A stretch of 64,000 nucleotides of DNA from an uncultured Pelagibacteraceae bacterium. GTDB taxonomy: Bacteria; Pseudomonadota; Alphaproteobacteria; Pelagibacterales; Pelagibacteraceae. The notes beneath the pieces are model-generated. The model was not told where the DNA came from, did not search any database, and worked only from the letters and a program-made list of their open reading frames with translations. Positions 1 through 7,900 of this stretch are shown piece by piece; the first letter of the stretch is position 1; the number at the start of each line of letters is the position of its first letter. Where the stretch lies: contig CABYJR010000001.1 in assembly GCA_902519445.1 (NCBI GenBank), positions 1 to 64,000 of the forward strand, written 5' to 3'. The position numbers were made by a program, and so were the translations under genes.

Positions 1-269
1 ACGGAAATGAAGTTCAGATAAGCACAAAAAAAATAGTGCAAGATTTAATAATTTATGTCGATGATGATGGTCCGGGAATCCCGGAAAATGAATACGAAAA
101 AGTCATAAAACCATTTTATAGAATAGACAAAAGTAGAGGGCAAAATAAATCTGGGGTGGGTTTAGGTCTATCTATTGCTAATGATATAGTTCGATCACAT
201 GGAGGAAAAATTTCCTTGGATTCGAGTCCGTTAAATGGACTTAGGGTTAAGATTTCTTTGCCTTTTTAG
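1..269 (+). CDS. sensor histidine kinase, C-terminal part (5' end outside window)
   Basis: The reading frame is open from the window edge (first full codon at 3), so only about 88 C-terminal residues are visible. They form the end of a HATPase_c domain: the N/G1 box DDDGPGIP, then FYRIDKS (F box), then GVGLGLSIANDIVRSHGG (G2 box). This is the ATP-binding part of an EnvZ/PhoR-type two-component kinase that phosphorylates its own histidine and passes the phosphate to a response regulator. Sensor and His-phosphorylation domains lie outside the window, so the signal cannot be judged. The 3' end overlaps the convergent ubiK-like gene by 23 bp. Confidence 0.9.
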   Translation, partial: GNEVQISTKKIVQDLIIYVDDDGPGIPENEYEKVIKPFYRIDKSRGQNKSGVGLGLSIANDIVRSHGGKISLDSSPLNGLRVKISLPF

Positions 270-501
270 ATTTTTTTTTTATTTTTATCTTGTTTAATTT
301 AATTAGATCTTTTTGTAATTTTTGAAGAATTTTTTTTTGTATTTCGAATTCTTCTCTTGAAACAAGATTTAACTTATTTGCAATTATTTGCATCTTTAAA
401 TTTAATGAATCTTCTACCTCTTTCTTCAAATCCTTTGAGGAGAATAAACCTTTTTCAATTAATTCCGTTATATTTCTTAATAACTTGTTATACTTTTCCA
501 T
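247..501 (-). CDS. ubiK: UbiK/BMFP-family accessory protein
   Basis: A small protein of 84 residues: an N-terminal amphipathic helix (about 1-40), the family signature LVSREEFEIQKK near residues 46-57, then a basic coiled coil ending in a lysine-rich tail. In E. coli UbiK (YqiC) binds UbiJ and helps the lipid-linked steps of ubiquinone synthesis in the cytoplasm; alphaproteobacterial members are usually annotated as BMFP-domain proteins. The LV-x-REEFE signature, size and coiled coil support the family. It converges on the histidine kinase with a 23-bp overlap, and about 60 bp separate it from the divergent lgt gene. Function beyond the family is inferred. Confidence 0.75.
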   Translation of the reverse strand: MEKYNKLLRNITELIEKGLFSSKDLKKEVEDSLNLKMQIIANKLNLVSREEFEIQKKILQKLQKDLIKLNKIKIKKKSKKAKKS

Positions 502-562
502 ATATTTTTTAACGCGTTTAAGTTATTTTAATTTGTTTACTAAATAAATCTTTTTTTTATAA

Positions 563-1372
563 ATGTTTATACATAATTTTGATCCTGTTTTAATTGATTT
601 AGGATTTTTCCAAATTCGATGGTACTCAGTAGCCTATATCCTGGGAATTTTAATAGGATGGATATATGCAAACAGAATAATTAAATCAACAGCAAATAAT
701 CAATATAATTTCAAACAAATTACATCTGAACACTTTGATGATCTAATAATTTATTTGATAATAGGAATCATTCTTGGTGGAAGATTGGGGTATGTAATAT
801 TTTATAATTTAAATTATTACAGTGAAAATTTATTGGAAATTTTTAAGCTTTGGCAAGGGGGGATGTCTTTTCACGGAGGTTTGCTAGGTGTTGTAATATC
901 AACCTTCTTATTTTCAAAAAAAAAACAGATAAATTTTTTTAAATTTTCAGATATTATTTCATGTGTAGCTCCTATTGGTATCTTGTTAGGAAGAATAGCT
1001 AATTTTATTAATGGAGAACTCTATGGAAAAATCACAACATTACCATGGGGTGTAATATTTCCTGCTGCAGGAAATTTTTCTAGACATCCATCTCAACTTT
1101 ACGAAGCAATACTGGAGGGAATTTTTCTATTTTTAATAATAAACTATTTGGCTGCAAAAAATAAATTGCTATATAGACCTGGCTATATTTCAGGTATTTT
1201 TTTAATTTTATATTCAATTTTTAGAATGTTCTCAGAAATTTTTAGAGAACCAGATATTCATATTGGTTTACTATTTAATTATTTATCTATAGGAACTTTG
1301 CTAAGTTTAATAACTATAATTTTTGGACTATTTATAATTTTATTTATAAAAAAAAATGAACGAAATAATTAA
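563..1372 (+). CDS. lgt: prolipoprotein diacylglyceryl transferase
   Basis: Lgt moves the diacylglyceryl group of phosphatidylglycerol onto the lipobox cysteine of prolipoproteins in the inner membrane, before LspA cleavage (lspA is also in this window). At 269 residues it has the normal length, with about seven hydrophobic segments. Seen motifs: GGRLGYVIFYN (72-82), GGMSFHGG (99-106, with the conserved His), GRIANFINGELYG (143-155, the Lgt signature) and HPSQLYEA (175-182). The ATG at 563 starts at the expected N terminus. The next gene begins 17 bp before this one ends, so the two are probably translationally coupled. Confidence 0.97.
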   Translation: MFIHNFDPVLIDLGFFQIRWYSVAYILGILIGWIYANRIIKSTANNQYNFKQITSEHFDDLIIYLIIGIILGGRLGYVIFYNLNYYSENLLEIFKLWQGGMSFHGGLLGVVISTFLFSKKKQINFFKFSDIISCVAPIGILLGRIANFINGELYGKITTLPWGVIFPAAGNFSRHPSQLYEAILEGIFLFLIINYLAAKNKLLYRPGYISGIFLILYSIFRMFSEIFREPDIHIGLLFNYLSIGTLLSLITIIFGLFIILFIKKNERNN

Positions 1373-2420
1373 TATATTAAAAGAAAAAAAATCTATTCCC
1401 CTAGACAAATTTATTAATATTGCTCTTTATAACAAAAAATTTGGATATTACATGAAGAAGAACCCTTTTGGAAAAGAGGGAGATTTTATAACTGCTCCCA
1501 TGATCTCAAATCTTTTCGGAGAAATGATAGCAATTTGGTGTGTGTCATTTTGGGAAAGTGTAGGTAAGCCAAGTAAAATTTTATTAGTTGAGCTTGGCCC
1601 GGGTGATGGTTCTTTATGTAAAAACCTATTAAAAACATTTAAGCAATTCAAAAACTTTTATAATTCTTTAGAAATAAATTTATTAGAAACAAGTGATAAA
1701 TTAAAATTGTTACAAAAAGCAAAAATAAATAATAAAAAAGTCAAATGGGTCAAAAATATTAATAACATAAATCGCGGACCTATAATTTTTTTAGGAAATG
1801 AATTTTTTGATGCATTGCCTATTAAACAGATATATAAAAGGAAAAAATTATTTTTTGAAAAGTATGTTGCTTTATCAAATGATAATAGAAAAATAAAATT
1901 TTTACATAAAAAAGCGAATGATAGTCTTGTAAAAAATATACAAAATTTAAATTTAATTTCTAAAGGAAATACAATTGAATATCCCGTAGAAGCAATAAAA
2001 TTTCTCAAGGGTATTTCAAAAAAAATCAATAAATTTGATGGCGGACTTTTAATTTTTGACTATGGCTATAAAATTAAAAAAAATCAAGATACCATGCAAT
2101 CTGTCGCAAAGCATAGATATTTAGATCTTTTTTCTAATCCTGGACATTCGGATATCACGTCACACATAAATTTTAGATTATTTCAAAAAATTTTAAAAAA
2201 AAATAATCTAAATGTAAAAAAAATAGCAAATCAAAATGAATTTTTAAAAAAAATGGGTATACTTGAAAGAGCAAACATCTTATCAAAAAAAATGACCTTT
2301 AAGGAAAAGGCAAATATGTTTTACAGACTAAAAAGATTACTAGACCCTAAAGAAATGGGACATCTTTTTAAAGTAATTTTTGCGCAAAAAAAAAATAAGA
2401 ATTTTTCTTTAGGTTTTTAA
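1356..2420 (+). CDS. class I SAM-dependent methyltransferase, MidA/NDUFAF7 family
   Basis: A COG1565-type methyltransferase of 354 residues. Visible: FGKEGDFITAPMISNLFGE (38-56), the SAM-binding motif LLVELGPGDGS (76-86) and GNEFFDALPIKQ, the family-specific block near 146-157. The mitochondrial homologue NDUFAF7 (MidA) methylates an arginine of the NDUFS2 subunit during complex I assembly, so a role in NADH dehydrogenase maturation is plausible but inferred. The start overlaps lgt by 17 bp and pgeF follows 2 bp after the stop. The lgt / MidA / PgeF order looks like one transcription unit. Confidence 0.9.
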   Translation: MNEIINILKEKKSIPLDKFINIALYNKKFGYYMKKNPFGKEGDFITAPMISNLFGEMIAIWCVSFWESVGKPSKILLVELGPGDGSLCKNLLKTFKQFKNFYNSLEINLLETSDKLKLLQKAKINNKKVKWVKNINNINRGPIIFLGNEFFDALPIKQIYKRKKLFFEKYVALSNDNRKIKFLHKKANDSLVKNIQNLNLISKGNTIEYPVEAIKFLKGISKKINKFDGGLLIFDYGYKIKKNQDTMQSVAKHRYLDLFSNPGHSDITSHINFRLFQKILKKNNLNVKKIANQNEFLKKMGILERANILSKKMTFKEKANMFYRLKRLLDPKEMGHLFKVIFAQKKNKNFSLGF

Positions 2421-2422
2421 TT

Positions 2423-3184
2423 ATGTTTTTTTCAAAAAAATTACAAAAATTTCAAAATATAAAACATTGTTTTTTTTCAAGAAAAAATGGTTTTTCAAAA
2501 GGAATTTATGAAAGTCTGAATTGTGGAACGGGATCAAATGATAGTAAAGAAAATGTTTTTAAAAATTTACAACTTGTAAGTAATAAAATTAATTGTAGTA
2601 ACGATTCTTTAATTACCTTAAATCAAAAACATACAAACCAGGTTATACACTTTAAAAACGAAGCATCCGTTGAAAACAAACTAACCGCAGATGCTATTGT
2701 TTCAGAAGTCAAAAATATTGGCATCGGTATACTTTCTGCAGATTGCGCACCTATACTTTTTTACGATCACAAAAAAAAAATAATTGGATGCGCTCACTCA
2801 GGATGGAAAGGTGCTCTCAATGGAATAATCAAAAATACTGTGAAAAAATTTAACGAACTAAATTCAAATAATAACGATTTAATAGCCGTAGTTGGTCCAT
2901 GTATAGATAAAAAAAATTACAAAGTTAAAGAAGATTTTTTTAATAAATTTATTTCTCAAGAAAGTAATAATAAAATCTTTTTTGAAAAAATTGATAATGA
3001 AGAATTTCTTTTCGATTTACGCTCTTTTATAAACAATAAAATATTAGAATCAGGTATAAAAAATATAGAAAATTTAGAAATGGACACTTTTTCACAAAAA
3101 GAATTTTTCTACAGTTACAGAAGATCGCAACTTAATAAAGAAAAGGATTATGGCAGATGTATTTCCGTCATATTAATGACTTAA
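2423..3184 (+). CDS. pgeF: purine nucleoside phosphorylase / YfiH (PgeF) laccase-domain protein
   Basis: A 253-residue protein of the DUF152/YfiH family. The zinc-site residues are present: His70 in LNQKHTNQ, Cys108 in SADCAPILFYD and His125 in GCAHSGWKGAL. Family members have been called multicopper polyphenol oxidases. Biochemical work supports purine nucleoside phosphorylase and adenosine deaminase activity, and in E. coli the protein edits misincorporated amino acids in peptidoglycan precursors. Which of these applies here cannot be read from sequence. It is the last gene of the lgt run; a promoter for prs follows directly. Confidence 0.9.
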   Translation: MFFSKKLQKFQNIKHCFFSRKNGFSKGIYESLNCGTGSNDSKENVFKNLQLVSNKINCSNDSLITLNQKHTNQVIHFKNEASVENKLTADAIVSEVKNIGIGILSADCAPILFYDHKKKIIGCAHSGWKGALNGIIKNTVKKFNELNSNNNDLIAVVGPCIDKKNYKVKEDFFNKFISQESNNKIFFEKIDNEEFLFDLRSFINNKILESGIKNIENLEMDTFSQKEFFYSYRRSQLNKEKDYGRCISVILMT

Positions 3185-3201
3185 TTAAATGTTTTATTAA
3201 A

Positions 3202-3229
3202 TTGAAAAGTTTAATTAAAGTTGTATAAA
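3202..3229 (+). promoter_or_regulatory. sigma-70-type promoter for prs
   Basis: TTGAAA at 3202-3207 (5/6 to the -35 consensus), a 16-bp spacer and TATAAA at 3224-3229 (5/6 to the -10). Transcription would start near 3236, leaving a leader of only about 5 nt before the prs ATG at 3241. No Shine-Dalgarno sequence is visible, which fits a leaderless or near-leaderless message. Confidence 0.6.
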
Positions 3230-3240
3230 CGGCTTATCTT

Positions 3241-4173
3241 ATGAAAGTTCTTGCTGGTACAAGTAATTTAAAACTGTGTAAAGACATCGCAAGACAGCTC
3301 AAGCTAAAATTAGTTAATTCTCACATAAAAAGATTTGCCGATGGAGAAGTTTATATAGAAATTAATGAAAATATTAGAGGGAATAGTATATTCGTTGTTC
3401 AATCAACTTCTAACCCCGCAAACGATAACTTAATGGAATTATTAATTTGTGTAGATGCTTTAAGAAGATCGTCTGCTAAAAATATCACGGCTGTAATTCC
3501 ATATTTTGGATACGCAAGACAAGATAGAAAAGTTGTTCCAAGGACTGCTATTTCTGCAAAATTAGTTTCAAATTTAATTACAAATGCAGGTGCTAATAGA
3601 ATACTGAGTGTTGATTTGCATGCTGGGCAAATTCAAGGTTTCTTTGACATTCCTGTAGATAACCTGTTTGCAACACCTATATTTGCCAGACACATCAAAA
3701 ATAAAAGTAAACTAAAAAATGTTATTTGTGTTGCTCCAGATGTAGGTGGAGTTGAAAGAACAAGAGCGTTAAGTAGAAGAATAAATTCCTCAATTGCAAT
3801 TATTGATAAGAGAAGACCAGCTCCAGGTAAATCCGAAGTAATGAACCTTGTTGGAAATGTAAAAGACAAGAACTGTATAATAGTTGACGACATAATTGAT
3901 TCTGGGGGAACAATTGTTAATGCAGCAAAGGCTTTAAAAGAAAAAGGAGCAAAAGATGTTTATGTTTATATCACCCACGCAGTACTAAGTGGTAATGCAG
4001 TAGAAAAAATACAAGCTTCAAAAATTAAAAAATTAATTACTACGGATACAATTGATAATTCAAAAAAAATTGTAAAAAGTAATAAGATCGAAATAATTTC
4101 TATAGCCCCAATGATTTCAGAGGCAATGAAAAGAATTGCGAACTCTACGTCGGTTTCTAGTCTTTTTAAATAA
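3241..4173 (+). CDS. prs: ribose-phosphate pyrophosphokinase
   Basis: Makes PRPP from ribose 5-phosphate and ATP, the shared precursor of purines, pyrimidines, histidine (hisG is in this window) and NAD. The 310-residue length is typical. Seen: FADGEVYIEINENIRG near residue 33, the ATP-site stretch YFGYARQDRK (about 91-100), DLHAGQIQGFFDIPVDNL (about 128-145) and the PRPP-binding loop CIIVDDIIDSGGT (about 210-222). A promoter with a very short leader lies just upstream. The next gene, rplY, has its own candidate promoter, so prs may be monocistronic. Confidence 0.98.
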   Translation: MKVLAGTSNLKLCKDIARQLKLKLVNSHIKRFADGEVYIEINENIRGNSIFVVQSTSNPANDNLMELLICVDALRRSSAKNITAVIPYFGYARQDRKVVPRTAISAKLVSNLITNAGANRILSVDLHAGQIQGFFDIPVDNLFATPIFARHIKNKSKLKNVICVAPDVGGVERTRALSRRINSSIAIIDKRRPAPGKSEVMNLVGNVKDKNCIIVDDIIDSGGTIVNAAKALKEKGAKDVYVYITHAVLSGNAVEKIQASKIKKLITTDTIDNSKKIVKSNKIEIISIAPMISEAMKRIANSTSVSSLFK

Positions 4174-4179
4174 TTTTAC

Positions 4180-4206
4180 TTGTTTTTATTACAAACATAT
4201 TATAAA
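4180..4206 (+). promoter_or_regulatory. candidate promoter for rplY
   Basis: TATAAA at 4201-4206 with a weak TTGTTT at 4180-4185 (15-bp spacer); CTTGTT one base upstream gives a 16-bp spacer. It lies in the 53-bp gap between prs and rplY. The -10 is good and the -35 poor, so the call is tentative. Confidence 0.35.
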
Positions 4207-4226
4207 AACACTCTTTCAATTAATTT

Positions 4227-5009
4227 ATGAATATTTTAAAAGCTACAAAAAGAACAAGCGCATCAACTGGTCAGGTAAATAAACTAAGATCGGAAGGTTT
4301 TATTCCTGGTGTATTGTATGGTGGAAAAAAAAATAATTTAAACATAAGTTTAAAAAAATTACATCTACAAAATATTATAAATACAGAAACTTTCATGTCT
4401 AAAGTTTATGATCTAGATATCGATGGAAATTCTGAAAAAGCTTTAGCTAGAGATATATCCTACGACCCTGTTTCTGATGAACCAATACATATTGATTTTA
4501 TGAGAATTACAAAAGGTTCTCAGATAACTTTAGAAATACCAGTAAAATTTATAAATTCAGATAAATCCCCCGGTCTAAAAAAAGGAGGCGTTCTAAATAT
4601 TGTTAGAAGAAAAGTAGAATTAAGATGTCCAGCAGAAAACATTCCCGATGAAATAGTTGTTGATTTAGATAATACTGAAATTAACAGTAGTTTGAAAATA
4701 TCTTCTGTAAAATTGCCTGAAAATGTTTTGCCAGCAATTACTGGCAGAGATTTCGTTATAGCTACGGTTGTTTCTCCAACAATATTAGTAGAGCCAGAAA
4801 AAACAGAAGAAGTCTCTGCAGAAGGAGAAGTTCCGGCTGAAGGTGCCGTAGAAGGTGCTGCAGAAGGTGCTGCTCCAGAAGAAGGAAAAGATAAATCTGC
4901 TAAAACTTCGGATGAAAAAGGAAAAGCTGCTACAGGCGATAAGGCAAAGTCAACAAAACCTTCTGGTGAAAAAGATAAATCAGCAAATAAAGAAACTAAG
5001 AAAAAATAA
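4227..5009 (+). CDS. rplY: 50S ribosomal protein L25, TL5/CTC type with charged tail
   Basis: Ribosomal protein L25 in the two-domain CTC form that binds 5S rRNA. Residues 1-90 are the L25 core (SEGFIPGVLYGG near 25-36; DPVSDEPIHIDFMRI near 81-95) and residues about 97-190 the TL5 C-terminal beta domain. From about 195 to 260 there is a low-complexity extension, first Ala/Glu/Gly-rich with repeated AEGA, then Lys/Ser/Asp/Thr-rich. Family members without this tail are near 190-215 residues; Ala- or Lys-rich tails do occur in alphaproteobacteria. The rplY / pth / ychF order is common in bacteria. Confidence 0.95.
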   Translation: MNILKATKRTSASTGQVNKLRSEGFIPGVLYGGKKNNLNISLKKLHLQNIINTETFMSKVYDLDIDGNSEKALARDISYDPVSDEPIHIDFMRITKGSQITLEIPVKFINSDKSPGLKKGGVLNIVRRKVELRCPAENIPDEIVVDLDNTEINSSLKISSVKLPENVLPAITGRDFVIATVVSPTILVEPEKTEEVSAEGEVPAEGAVEGAAEGAAPEEGKDKSAKTSDEKGKAATGDKAKSTKPSGEKDKSANKETKKK

Positions 5010-5029
5010 TATAGGAAAAATTGTAATAT

Positions 5030-5590
5030 ATGCTTCTTTTAGTAGGCTTGGGAAATCCTAATCCAAATAATTCTAACAATCGACATAACGTAGGTTTCTT
5101 AGTAATCGACGAAATTAATAAAAAATTTAAATTATCAAAACAAAAACCAAAGTTTAAAGGATTACTAACTACAGGAAATATTAATGAACAAAAAGTCTAC
5201 GCTATAAAGCCACTAACTTTTATGAATAGTTCAGGAATTTGCATTAAAGAACTTATTGAATATTTTAAAATAGATGTGAAAAATGTTTTTGTATTTCACG
5301 ATGATATGGATATTGACCTTGGTAAAATAAAAGTAAAATTTGGAGGAAGTAGTGCCGGACATAATGGAATAGAGTCAATAGACAAAAACATTGGTAAAAA
5401 TTATTCTCGCATAAGAATAGGAATAGGAAGACCAAAAAAGAATTCTACTGGTGCGGATCATGTTCTAGATAACTTTTCAAATGAAGAAATGGACAACGTT
5501 CAAAGTGTTACAAAAAATATAATAGAATCATTATCTATTCTCATAAGTAGAGATTTAGATCTTTTTTCAAGCAAAATTAATCAAAATTAA
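5030..5590 (+). CDS. pth: peptidyl-tRNA hydrolase
   Basis: Cuts peptidyl-tRNA released from stalled ribosomes to recycle tRNA. At 186 residues it has the usual length. Seen: LVGLGNPNPN at the N terminus, the catalytic His19 in NNRHNVGF, FMNSSG (about 64-69) and FHDDMDIDLGK (about 88-98, catalytic Asp). It starts 20 bp after rplY and ends 2 bp before ychF, and is therefore in an operon with both. Confidence 0.97.
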   Translation: MLLLVGLGNPNPNNSNNRHNVGFLVIDEINKKFKLSKQKPKFKGLLTTGNINEQKVYAIKPLTFMNSSGICIKELIEYFKIDVKNVFVFHDDMDIDLGKIKVKFGGSSAGHNGIESIDKNIGKNYSRIRIGIGRPKKNSTGADHVLDNFSNEEMDNVQSVTKNIIESLSILISRDLDLFSSKINQN

Positions 5591-5592
5591 TA

Positions 5593-6666
5593 ATGGGTTT
5601 TAAATGTGGAATTGTTGGTTTGCCCAATGTCGGTAAATCAACATTATTTAATGCTCTAACTACTTCGAAAAAAGCCCAAGCAGAAAATTTTCCTTTCTGC
5701 ACTATTGATCCAAATGTTGGAATAGTCGCTGTTCCAGATGAAAGATTGAATAAAATATCAACAATTACAAAATCAGCAAAAAAAATTAATGCAGCAATTA
5801 CATTTGTCGACATTGCTGGCCTTGTTAAAGGCGCTTCAAAAGGAGAAGGGCTGGGAAATAAATTTCTTTCTCATGTTAGAGAAGTTGATACTATTATTCA
5901 CTTAACTAGATGTTTTGACTCAGAAAAAATACAAAACGTAAATAAAGATGTAAATCCTGTTCGTGATTTAGAAATTATTGAAACTGAAATTTTATTATCT
6001 GATTTAGAATCACTTCAAAAAAGATTAGAGAAAAGCAATAAAAAGAAGTTGGAAAAGGGAGAATTAGACTTTCTAGAAGAATGTAAAAAATTAATAAATG
6101 ATGGAAAAAAACCAGAAGAATTAAAAAAAAAGTATAGCAATGATATTATAAAAAAATCAGCTCTTTTATCTCTTAAACCAAGAATAATTGTATGTAATGT
6201 AGATGAAAAAAGCTTGCCCGATGGAAATAAATACTCTGATGAATGTAAGAAAAAATTTCCATATGAAAATATAATTGTTGTTTGTGCAGATATTGAAGAT
6301 CAAATTATGGGTCTTGAAACTAAGGATAGAAAAGATTTTATGCTCGAATCTGGAATAAAAAGTACAGGTTTAGATAATCTAATTAAAACAGGCTACAACG
6401 CTTTAGGTCTTAGTACTTTTTTTACATCTGGACCTGAAGAAAGTAGAGCTTGGACCATCGAAAAAAACTCTAAGGCTGCAGATGCAGCAGGTGTAATTCA
6501 TACAGATTTTAAAAAAAAATTTATTAGAGCAGAAACCGTAACAACTGAAGACTTTATAAAATATAAGGGTTTTAATGAATGCAAGAACGCTGGAAAATTA
6601 AGACTTGAAGGAAAAGACTATTTGGTCAATGACGGTGACGTAATGTACTTTAGGGTGGGAAGTTAA
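5593..6666 (+). CDS. ychF: redox-regulated ATPase YchF (Obg family)
   Basis: A P-loop ATPase related to Obg GTPases that binds ribosomes and acts in stress responses. The 357 residues show the P-loop GLPNVGKST (9-17), the G3 region DIAGLVKGASKGEG near 72-85, and NVDE (about 200-203) in place of the GTP-specific NKxD, the substitution that gives the family its ATP preference. The C-terminal TGS domain is intact (FIRAETV... through DGDVMYFRVGS). Last gene of rplY / pth / ychF; no hairpin terminator is visible after it. Confidence 0.97.
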   Translation: MGFKCGIVGLPNVGKSTLFNALTTSKKAQAENFPFCTIDPNVGIVAVPDERLNKISTITKSAKKINAAITFVDIAGLVKGASKGEGLGNKFLSHVREVDTIIHLTRCFDSEKIQNVNKDVNPVRDLEIIETEILLSDLESLQKRLEKSNKKKLEKGELDFLEECKKLINDGKKPEELKKKYSNDIIKKSALLSLKPRIIVCNVDEKSLPDGNKYSDECKKKFPYENIIVVCADIEDQIMGLETKDRKDFMLESGIKSTGLDNLIKTGYNALGLSTFFTSGPEESRAWTIEKNSKAADAAGVIHTDFKKKFIRAETVTTEDFIKYKGFNECKNAGKLRLEGKDYLVNDGDVMYFRVGS

Positions 6667-6681
6667 GATTCTTCCTATTTA

Positions 6682-6771
6682 TTAGAAAAAAACTGCAGTC
6701 ACCACTAATAAAATAAATACCCAGATATAAAAAAGGTCAAATCGATATTGTCGATCTTTTTGAAAAATCAT
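6682..6771 (-). CDS. micro-ORF 3 after petC: 29-residue single-TM protein
   Basis: ATG at 6771, stop at 6682-6684. The 29 residues start with a polar, charged head (MIFQKDRQYRFD) followed by a hydrophobic stretch of about 17 residues (LFYIWVFILLVVTAVFF), the layout of a one-helix membrane protein. The start overlaps the stop of micro-ORF 2 by one base (TAATG), which suggests translational coupling. It is the third of three tandem micro-ORFs behind petABC on the same strand. No family is recognised. The clear head/helix split makes it the most credible of the three, but A+T-rich spacer can give hydrophobic frames by chance. Confidence 0.45.
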   Translation of the reverse strand: MIFQKDRQYRFDLFYIWVFILLVVTAVFF

Positions 6772-6845
6772 TATGATAAAATTGTTGCTATTGTAAAGAA
6801 TATAACAACTAGAGACCAGGAAGATATAAATAAGATTTTTGTCAT
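6771..6845 (-). CDS. micro-ORF 2 after petC: 24-residue single-TM protein
   Basis: ATG at 6845, stop at 6771-6773, 24 residues: MTK, then a hydrophobic stretch with a central Trp (ILFISSWSLVVIFFTIATIL). It starts 4 bp after micro-ORF 1 stops and its stop overlaps the start of micro-ORF 3. No Shine-Dalgarno is visible. No homology is recognised; support comes only from the coupled tandem arrangement and the membrane-helix pattern. Confidence 0.35.
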   Translation of the reverse strand: MTKILFISSWSLVVIFFTIATILS

Positions 6846-6849
6846 ATTA

Positions 6850-6924
6850 TTAATTAACGAACGGGCCCACAACTAAAACTGTCCAGTATAAAAAAATGAA
6901 AGTATAAAATAATTTAAAACGCAT
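6850..6924 (-). CDS. micro-ORF 1 after petC: 24-residue single-TM protein
   Basis: ATG at 6924, stop at 6850-6852, 24 residues: basic start MRFK then an aromatic hydrophobic helix containing YWTVLVVGPF. It lies 100 bp downstream of petC on the same strand and is the first of three tandem micro-ORFs. It contains a GGGCCC codon pair that is unusual for the local base composition, a slight argument for coding. Function unknown; a small accessory subunit of the bc1 complex is only a guess from position. Confidence 0.35.
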   Translation of the reverse strand: MRFKLFYTFIFLYWTVLVVGPFVN

Positions 6925-7024
6925 CTAGCGTTCATTTAATAATAGATTGTGTTTAAAATATGAAAGAAATTTAAAAAAAAAATTAAGATAAAAACTTTTT
7001 TGTCGCAGGTCTAAGTAGCTTTGA

Positions 7025-7900
7025 TTATTTAAAAGTCTTAGGATCTTCGCCTTCATATTCGGTCACAGCTCTTTCTGCTTTATCGAAAGCTTCCTCTTCT
7101 TCTTTTTCTCTTTTAGAACTAAATCGCGACCAAACTTTTTGTTTGCTTAAATAGACCATTGTTAAAAGAATAATTAAGAAAAAGAAGACCTTAAATCCCA
7201 TTCTGTGTCTTGATTCAAGATGTGGATCTGCTGCCCAAACTAAGAAAGCGGTAACATCCTTTGAGATTTGCGCTTTTGTTGTTTCTGTGCCATCCATGTA
7301 CTCTACTATTCCATCAGATATAGGTTCTGCCATCTTAATTTTATTACCGGGCATGTATTTGTTGTAATAAACGCCATCATCTAATTCATATCCCGCTGGA
7401 GCTTCCTCGTATCCCATTAGTAAAGAATAAATATAATCTGCTCCACCCTTTCTTGCTTTAGCTAAAACTGACATATCCGGTGGATAGGCTCCTCCATTTG
7501 CAGCTGCAGCTGCTTTTACATTTGGAAATGGCTTAACAAACTTATCTGATAGTCTTCCTGGTCTTGTAAACATCTCCCCATCTTCGTTTGGTCCATCTGT
7601 TACTTCAAATTGTGCTGCTATGGCCTTAGCTTCTTCAGGCAGAAATTCTGGTCCACCTTTTTCGGATAAATTTCTATAACTTAAATGTTGCACCGAATGA
7701 CAGCCTGCGCAGACTTCCTGATAAACTTGATATCCCCTTTGTAAAGAAGCTCTATCAAAAGTTCCAAATATTCCATCAAAACTCCAATTATTTTTTAAAA
7801 ATTCTGCTTTATTTTCTTCAGAGTAAGCTAAGTTGCCGGTTCCTATAATAAATATTATTAAAAATATTTTGGCAAGCAGACTATTTAAACGTTCCAACAT
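7025..7900 (-). CDS. petC: cytochrome c1 of the bc1 complex
   Basis: The c-type haem subunit of complex III, passing electrons from the Rieske protein to soluble cytochrome c in the periplasm. A signal peptide (residues 1 to about 27, ending near LAYS) precedes the haem-binding motif CAGCH (Cys64, Cys67, His68); the axial Met is in the region of [11 protein letters not shown] (about 186-196). A C-terminal anchor helix (about 233-250) is followed by an acidic tail. The start overlaps petB by 20 bp, with an AAGGAG ribosome-binding site inside petB. Length 291 is near the family norm. Last recognised gene of petABC. Confidence 0.97.
   Translation of the reverse strand: MLERLNSLLAKIFLIIFIIGTGNLAYSEENKAEFLKNNWSFDGIFGTFDRASLQRGYQVYQEVCAGCHSVQHLSYRNLSEKGGPEFLPEEAKAIAAQFEVTDGPNEDGEMFTRPGRLSDKFVKPFPNVKAAAAANGGAYPPDMSVLAKARKGGADYIYSLLMGYEEAPAGYELDDGVYYNKYMPGNKIKMAEPISDGIVEYMDGTETTKAQISKDVTAFLVWAADPHLESRHRMGFKVFFFLIILLTMVYLSKQKVWSRFSSKREKEEEEAFDKAERAVTEYEGEDPKTFK

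Noticed and set aside
4855-5061. Lysine-rich ORF inside the end of rplY
   Set aside because: It is a shadow frame of the low-complexity rplY tail.
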